DNA of 64,000 nucleotides from Desulfotomaculum sp. (GTDB lineage: Bacteria; Bacillota; Desulfotomaculia; Desulfotomaculales; Nap2-2B), in the NCBI GenBank assembly GCA_003513005.1, contig DOTD01000069.1:6001-70000 (forward strand). The letters are read 5' to 3'. The position numbers were made by a program, and so were the translations under genes. Shown here piece by piece: positions 60,882 to 64,000 of this stretch; position 1 is the first letter of the stretch; every line of letters starts with the position of its first letter. The notes beneath the pieces were generated by a model that did not search any database, was not told the DNA's origin, and saw only the letters and a program-made list of their open reading frames with translations.

Positions 60882-61839
60882 TGTCAGGCTGGTTAACCAG
60901 GTTATAGCGGCTCCTATGGCCGGAATCAGCGACCAGGCTTACCGGATCCTGGCAAAAGAAGCCGGGTGTGCTCTGGTTTGCACTGAAATGATCAGCGATC
61001 AGGCTCTTTTGTACGGCAACCCGAAAACGTTGCTGCTTTTGAATCACGTAGGTGAAGCGGGGCCTTTGTCGGTCCAGATTTTTGGTTCTAATCCCGGGAA
61101 CATGGCCAGAGCTGCAAAAATTGCCGAGGATGCGGGAGCTGATCTTATTGACCTGAATATGGGCTGTCCTGTGCCAAAAGTTGTTCGAAACGGCGCCGGC
61201 GCAGCTCTAATGAGAAATCCGGAACTGGCCGCCCGGATTGTACGGGAGGTTGTTTCCAGTGTAAATGTTCCCGTAACTGTGAAGATGCGTAAGGGATGGG
61301 ATGAGAACTCGGTCAATGCTGTAGAAGTAGCGCTTTTAGCGGAAGCTGCCGGCGCTGCGGCAGTAACTGTTCATGGACGCCTTAAATCCCAGTATTACAC
61401 AGGACGGGCTGACTGGGGGATCATCAAATCGGTAAAAGATGCCTTAACAATTCCCGTTATCGGTAATGGAGACATTCAAAAACCGGCAGATGCCAGGATG
61501 ATGCTGGATGAAACGGGCTGTGACGCAGTAATGATCGGCAGGGCGGCTCTTGGCAATCCCTGGATCTTCTCAAGAACGATTCATTATTTAGCTACAGATG
61601 AACTTCTTCCATATCCCCCATTTTACGAAAAGCTCAATACCGCTTTAAGACACCTGGAACTTATTTCCCAAACCAAAGGCGATAAAATTGCCCTCCTGGA
61701 GATGCGTAAGCACGCAGCCTGGTACATTAAGGGTTTGCCGGGAGCAGCATTGATGCGGCAAAAAATTAACGGGGCAGAATCGGTTAAGGAGCTTGCTCTT
61801 TTACTTACACAAGATTTGGTAAAGGTGAATAATTCTTAA
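60865..61839 (+). CDS. dusB: tRNA-dihydrouridine synthase
   Basis: FMN-dependent reduction of uridines in tRNA. 324 residues: IAAPMAGISDQAYRILAKEA, NMGCPVPKVVRNGAGAALMR with the catalytic cysteine, KMRKGWDENSVNA, VTVHGRLKSQYYTGRADWGI, IGNGDIQKPADARMM, IGRAALGNPWIF. It starts within the end of coaX (17-nt overlap), so birA-coaX-dusB form one operon. Confidence 0.94.
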   Translation: MNAIGNVRLVNQVIAAPMAGISDQAYRILAKEAGCALVCTEMISDQALLYGNPKTLLLLNHVGEAGPLSVQIFGSNPGNMARAAKIAEDAGADLIDLNMGCPVPKVVRNGAGAALMRNPELAARIVREVVSSVNVPVTVKMRKGWDENSVNAVEVALLAEAAGAAAVTVHGRLKSQYYTGRADWGIIKSVKDALTIPVIGNGDIQKPADARMMLDETGCDAVMIGRAALGNPWIFSRTIHYLATDELLPYPPFYEKLNTALRHLELISQTKGDKIALLEMRKHAAWYIKGLPGAALMRQKINGAESVKELALLLTQDLVKVNNS

Positions 61840-61847
61840 AGTTCACC

Positions 61848-61876
61848 TTGACAAAGAAACGGGTGCTTCTTATAAT
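61848..61876 (+). promoter_or_regulatory. Perfect-consensus sigma-A promoter for greA
   Basis: TTGACA at 61848-61853, exactly 17 nt, TATAAT at 61871-61876. Transcription should start near 61883. Confidence 0.9.
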
Positions 61877-61896
61877 GTGTTAAAATAACAATCAAG

Positions 61897-61924
61897 GCAC
61901 TGCTTAAAGAAAAAGCAGTGCTTT
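61897..61924 (+). terminator. Leader hairpin (attenuator-like) before greA
   Basis: GCACTGCTT (61897-61905) pairs with AAGCAGTGC (61913-61921), followed by TTT. It begins only ~15 nt after the expected start site and 92 nt before the greA start codon. Confidence 0.65.
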
Positions 61925-62015
61925 CGAGCTAATTACGGGTTTTAGTTTGGCATAAAGCAGCTCAGTATGCATATATTGTGACGAAAAGCCTGAATATAAC
62001 TGGAGAGTAAAGCTT

Positions 62016-62498
62016 GTGAAAAAAGAAAAAGGCAAAGAGGTGCTCCTTACTCCTTCAGGATTAAGAAAGCTGGAAGAAGAGCTGGACATCTTGAAGTCTC
62101 TTCGTCGGCGGGAAGTAGCTCAAAGGATCAAACAGGCCAGGGAGTTTGGTGATCTTACTGAGAATTCCGAATATGAAGACGCTAAAAATGAGCAGGCTTT
62201 TATTGAAGGCCGAATTCTAACTTTAGAAAAAATGCTGCGGAATGCCCGGATTATTGACGGGGAATCGGCGGCGACGGGAGAAGTTGGAGTAGGTTCGACT
62301 GTTGTCTTAAGAGACATGGAAGACGGCGGCGAGTTTGAATATACAATTGTTGGTTCGGTAGAAACCGATCCGATGGAAAAGAAAATCTCCAACGAATCTC
62401 CGGTTGGCAAGGCCATCCTGGGCAAACGCAAGGGAAACGTTGTCGAAATCAGCGTCCCGGCCGGGCTTGTTAAATTCGAAATCATGGATGTTTCCTAA
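62016..62498 (+). CDS. greA: Transcription elongation factor GreA
   Basis: 160 residues from GTG 62016 (GGAGAG upstream). N-terminal coiled coil that enters the RNA polymerase channel (LTPSGLRKLEEELDILKSLR, AREFGDLTENSEYEDAKNEQ with the tip acidic residues) and C-terminal FKBP-like domain (GEFEYTIVGSVETDP, SPVGKAILGKRKGNVVEI). Releases stalled polymerase by stimulating RNA cleavage. lysS follows after 25 nt. Confidence 0.96.
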   Translation: MKKEKGKEVLLTPSGLRKLEEELDILKSLRRREVAQRIKQAREFGDLTENSEYEDAKNEQAFIEGRILTLEKMLRNARIIDGESAATGEVGVGSTVVLRDMEDGGEFEYTIVGSVETDPMEKKISNESPVGKAILGKRKGNVVEISVPAGLVKFEIMDVS

Positions 62499-62523
62499 AC
62501 TCTTGACTTAAGGAGAGAAACTG

Positions 62524-64000
62524 ATGGATCGGCCAGGGGCGGGAAATATTGTGGGACAAGACTGTTCTTTTTCAAATGAGGACGAAAATGAAACCTTTTA
62601 CCTGCGGGGTTTAAAGTTGTCCCAAATCAAGGGAAAGGGGATAAACCCGTACGGGGGGCGTTTTGAGAGAACCCACAAAGCTGAAGAAATAAAGGAAAAT
62701 TACGAGATCTGCCAGGGACAGCAGGTGGTTGTCGCCGGGCGTTTGATGGCCAGGCGCGGTCACGGTAAAGCAACTTTTGCTGATTTGCAGGATTTATCCG
62801 GCCGCATTCAGATCTACTTGCGATCCAACGAGATTGGTGAAGAATCTTATGCCCTTTTTGGAAAAGTGGATCTTGGCGACATTCTGGGTGTGGAAGGAAG
62901 CGTTTTTAAAACCCGTCTCGGGGAAGTAACAATTGCAGTAAATAACTTTGTTATTCTATCTAAATGCCTGCGTACACTCCCCGAAAAATGGCATGGTTTA
63001 AAAGATATCGAACTTCGTTACCGGCAGCGCTACCTAGATCTCATCGTAAACCCGGATGTTAAAAAAACATTTATCATAAGAAGCAAGATAATCCAGGAGA
63101 TTAGAAGGTTTCTTGAGAACAGGGGTTTTCTGGAAGTCGAGACTCCGATGATGCATCCCATTCCGGGAGGCGCCGCTGCCCGGCCTTTCATTACTCACCA
63201 CAATACGCTTGACATTGATCTTTACCTTCGGATTGCCCCTGAACTGTACTTAAAACGGCTGCTGGTCGGGGGCTTTGAAAAGGTCTATGAAATTAACCGC
63301 AACTTCAGAAACGAAGGTATTTCTACAAAGCACAACCCCGAATTTACCATGCTGGAACTCTACCAGGCATACGCGGACTACGCGGATATGATGGACTTGA
63401 CTGAAGAATTGATAGACACTGTTGGCAAATTTATTTTAGACAGTGCATTGATAGACTGCGAAGGACAGAAAATTAACCTGTCTCGTCCCTGGAAAAGAGT
63501 TTCAATGACCGAAGTTGTAAAAGAATATACCGGTCTTGATTTTAATGAAATCAAAAGTGACGGGGAAGCTGTCCGCGCGGCGGAAGGAATAGGTCTAGAA
63601 GTAGAAAAAACAGGGACATGGGGGACAGCGATGAATCAGGTTTTTGAAGAAAGAGTGGAAACGAAACTCATCCAGCCAACTTTTGTCATTGATTACCCCG
63701 TTGACATATCCCCCTTGGCCAAGCGCAAGGAGAACGAATCAAGACTGACCAGCCGTTTTGAACTTTATATTTTAGGTAGGGAAATAGCAAACGCGTTTTC
63801 CGAGCTTAACGATCCTATAGATCAAAGAATGCGTTTTGAGGAGCAGACTAAGAAGCGCCTGGCGGGAGATGACCTCTCGCATATGATGGACGAGGACTAC
63901 CTCCGTGCTTTGGAATACGGGATGCCTCCTGCCGGCGGTTTGGGTATAGGAATCGACCGCCTGGTGATGATCATGACGGGCTTAGGTTCTATCCGGGATG
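62524..64000 (+). CDS. lysS: Lysyl-tRNA synthetase, class II (cut by window edge)
   Basis: 492 codons are visible from ATG 62524 (AAGGAGAGA upstream). An OB-fold anticodon-binding domain (VVVAGRLMARRGHGKATFAD LQD) is followed by the class II core: motif 1 region (ENRGFLEVETPMMHPIPGGA), motif 2 NRNFRNEGISTKHNPEFTML and motif 3 GLGIGIDRLVMIMTG just before the edge. Only the last few residues are missing. The N-terminus has ~20 extra residues (MDRPGAGNIVGQ..), so a later start is possible. Confidence 0.96.
   Translation, partial: MDRPGAGNIVGQDCSFSNEDENETFYLRGLKLSQIKGKGINPYGGRFERTHKAEEIKENYEICQGQQVVVAGRLMARRGHGKATFADLQDLSGRIQIYLRSNEIGEESYALFGKVDLGDILGVEGSVFKTRLGEVTIAVNNFVILSKCLRTLPEKWHGLKDIELRYRQRYLDLIVNPDVKKTFIIRSKIIQEIRRFLENRGFLEVETPMMHPIPGGAAARPFITHHNTLDIDLYLRIAPELYLKRLLVGGFEKVYEINRNFRNEGISTKHNPEFTMLELYQAYADYADMMDLTEELIDTVGKFILDSALIDCEGQKINLSRPWKRVSMTEVVKEYTGLDFNEIKSDGEAVRAAEGIGLEVEKTGTWGTAMNQVFEERVETKLIQPTFVIDYPVDISPLAKRKENESRLTSRFELYILGREIANAFSELNDPIDQRMRFEEQTKKRLAGDDLSHMMDEDYLRALEYGMPPAGGLGIGIDRLVMIMTGLGSIRD

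Noticed and set aside
1..64000. CRISPR array
   Set aside because: No regularly spaced repeats of 24-40 nt and no cas genes seen; the only tandem array is the 7-nt microsatellite.

Overview
The window reads as a chromosomal segment of an anaerobic, probably spore-forming Gram-positive bacterium (Firmicutes/Bacillota). The order serS-serA-class V aminotransferase-pdxT-pdxS-gyrA-gyrB-remB-dnaN-dnaA facing rpmH-rnpA-yidD-yidC-jag-mnmE-mnmG-rsmG is the replication-origin neighbourhood of Firmicutes. A Spo0F-like regulator, a selenocysteine-containing SelD, YedE/YedF and a B12 riboswitch fit the Desulfotomaculum/Pelotomaculum group of Peptococcaceae; that assignment is inference from gene order and content.

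1-12.5 kb (all minus): serine, pyridoxal phosphate, gyrase and replication-initiation genes, tightly packed. recF and the small S4-domain gene that usually sit between dnaN and gyrB are missing. 12.5-12.9 kb: divergent dnaA/rpmH gap, the expected oriC, but no clear cluster of DnaA boxes. 12.9-19.4 kb (plus): ribosomal protein L34, RNase P protein, membrane insertase, RNA-binding and tRNA-modification genes. parA/parB are absent from their usual place after rsmG. 19.5-20.4 kb: tRNA-His, -Gln, -Lys, a decayed ABC permease and tRNA-Leu(UAG).

20.4-32.7 kb is a defence island behind tRNA-Leu: a large N6-adenine methylase coupled to a PD-(D/E)XK-type nuclease; a small cysteine-containing protein followed by a 7-nt microsatellite; then a coupled operon of coiled-coil TIR protein, type III Mod, RhuM-like protein and type III Res. 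The mod gene carries an in-frame insertion flanked by inverted repeats, which itself encodes a four-helix-bundle protein like those in 23S rRNA intervening sequences.

32.8-41.2 kb: selenium-linked YedE/YedF, CorA, an HDAC-like deacetylase, threonylcarbamoyl-AMP synthase, arginine phosphatase, RpiB, GlyA, dCMP deaminase, 5-formyl-THF cyclo-ligase and tRNA-Leu(UAA). 41.2-45.5 kb is a graveyard of mobile-element and host fragments starting inside that tRNA: serine-recombinase tail, frameshifted Rad52-like gene, truncated uppP, truncated nifU-like gene, truncated transposase fused to a beaten-up metallo-beta-lactamase-like gene.

45.5-51.7 kb: a B12-riboswitch-controlled secreted protein whose domain order resembles eukaryotic intrinsic factor/transcobalamin plus cell-wall-type modules; broken mprF and polysaccharide deacetylase genes; a Spo0F-like regulator. 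51.8-64 kb: amidohydrolase, SIMPL protein, selD with an in-frame UGA (selenocysteine), rarA, thioredoxin, a possible structured RNA, corrinoid adenosyltransferase, birA, coaX, dusB, greA with a consensus promoter and leader hairpin, and the start of lysS, cut by the window edge.
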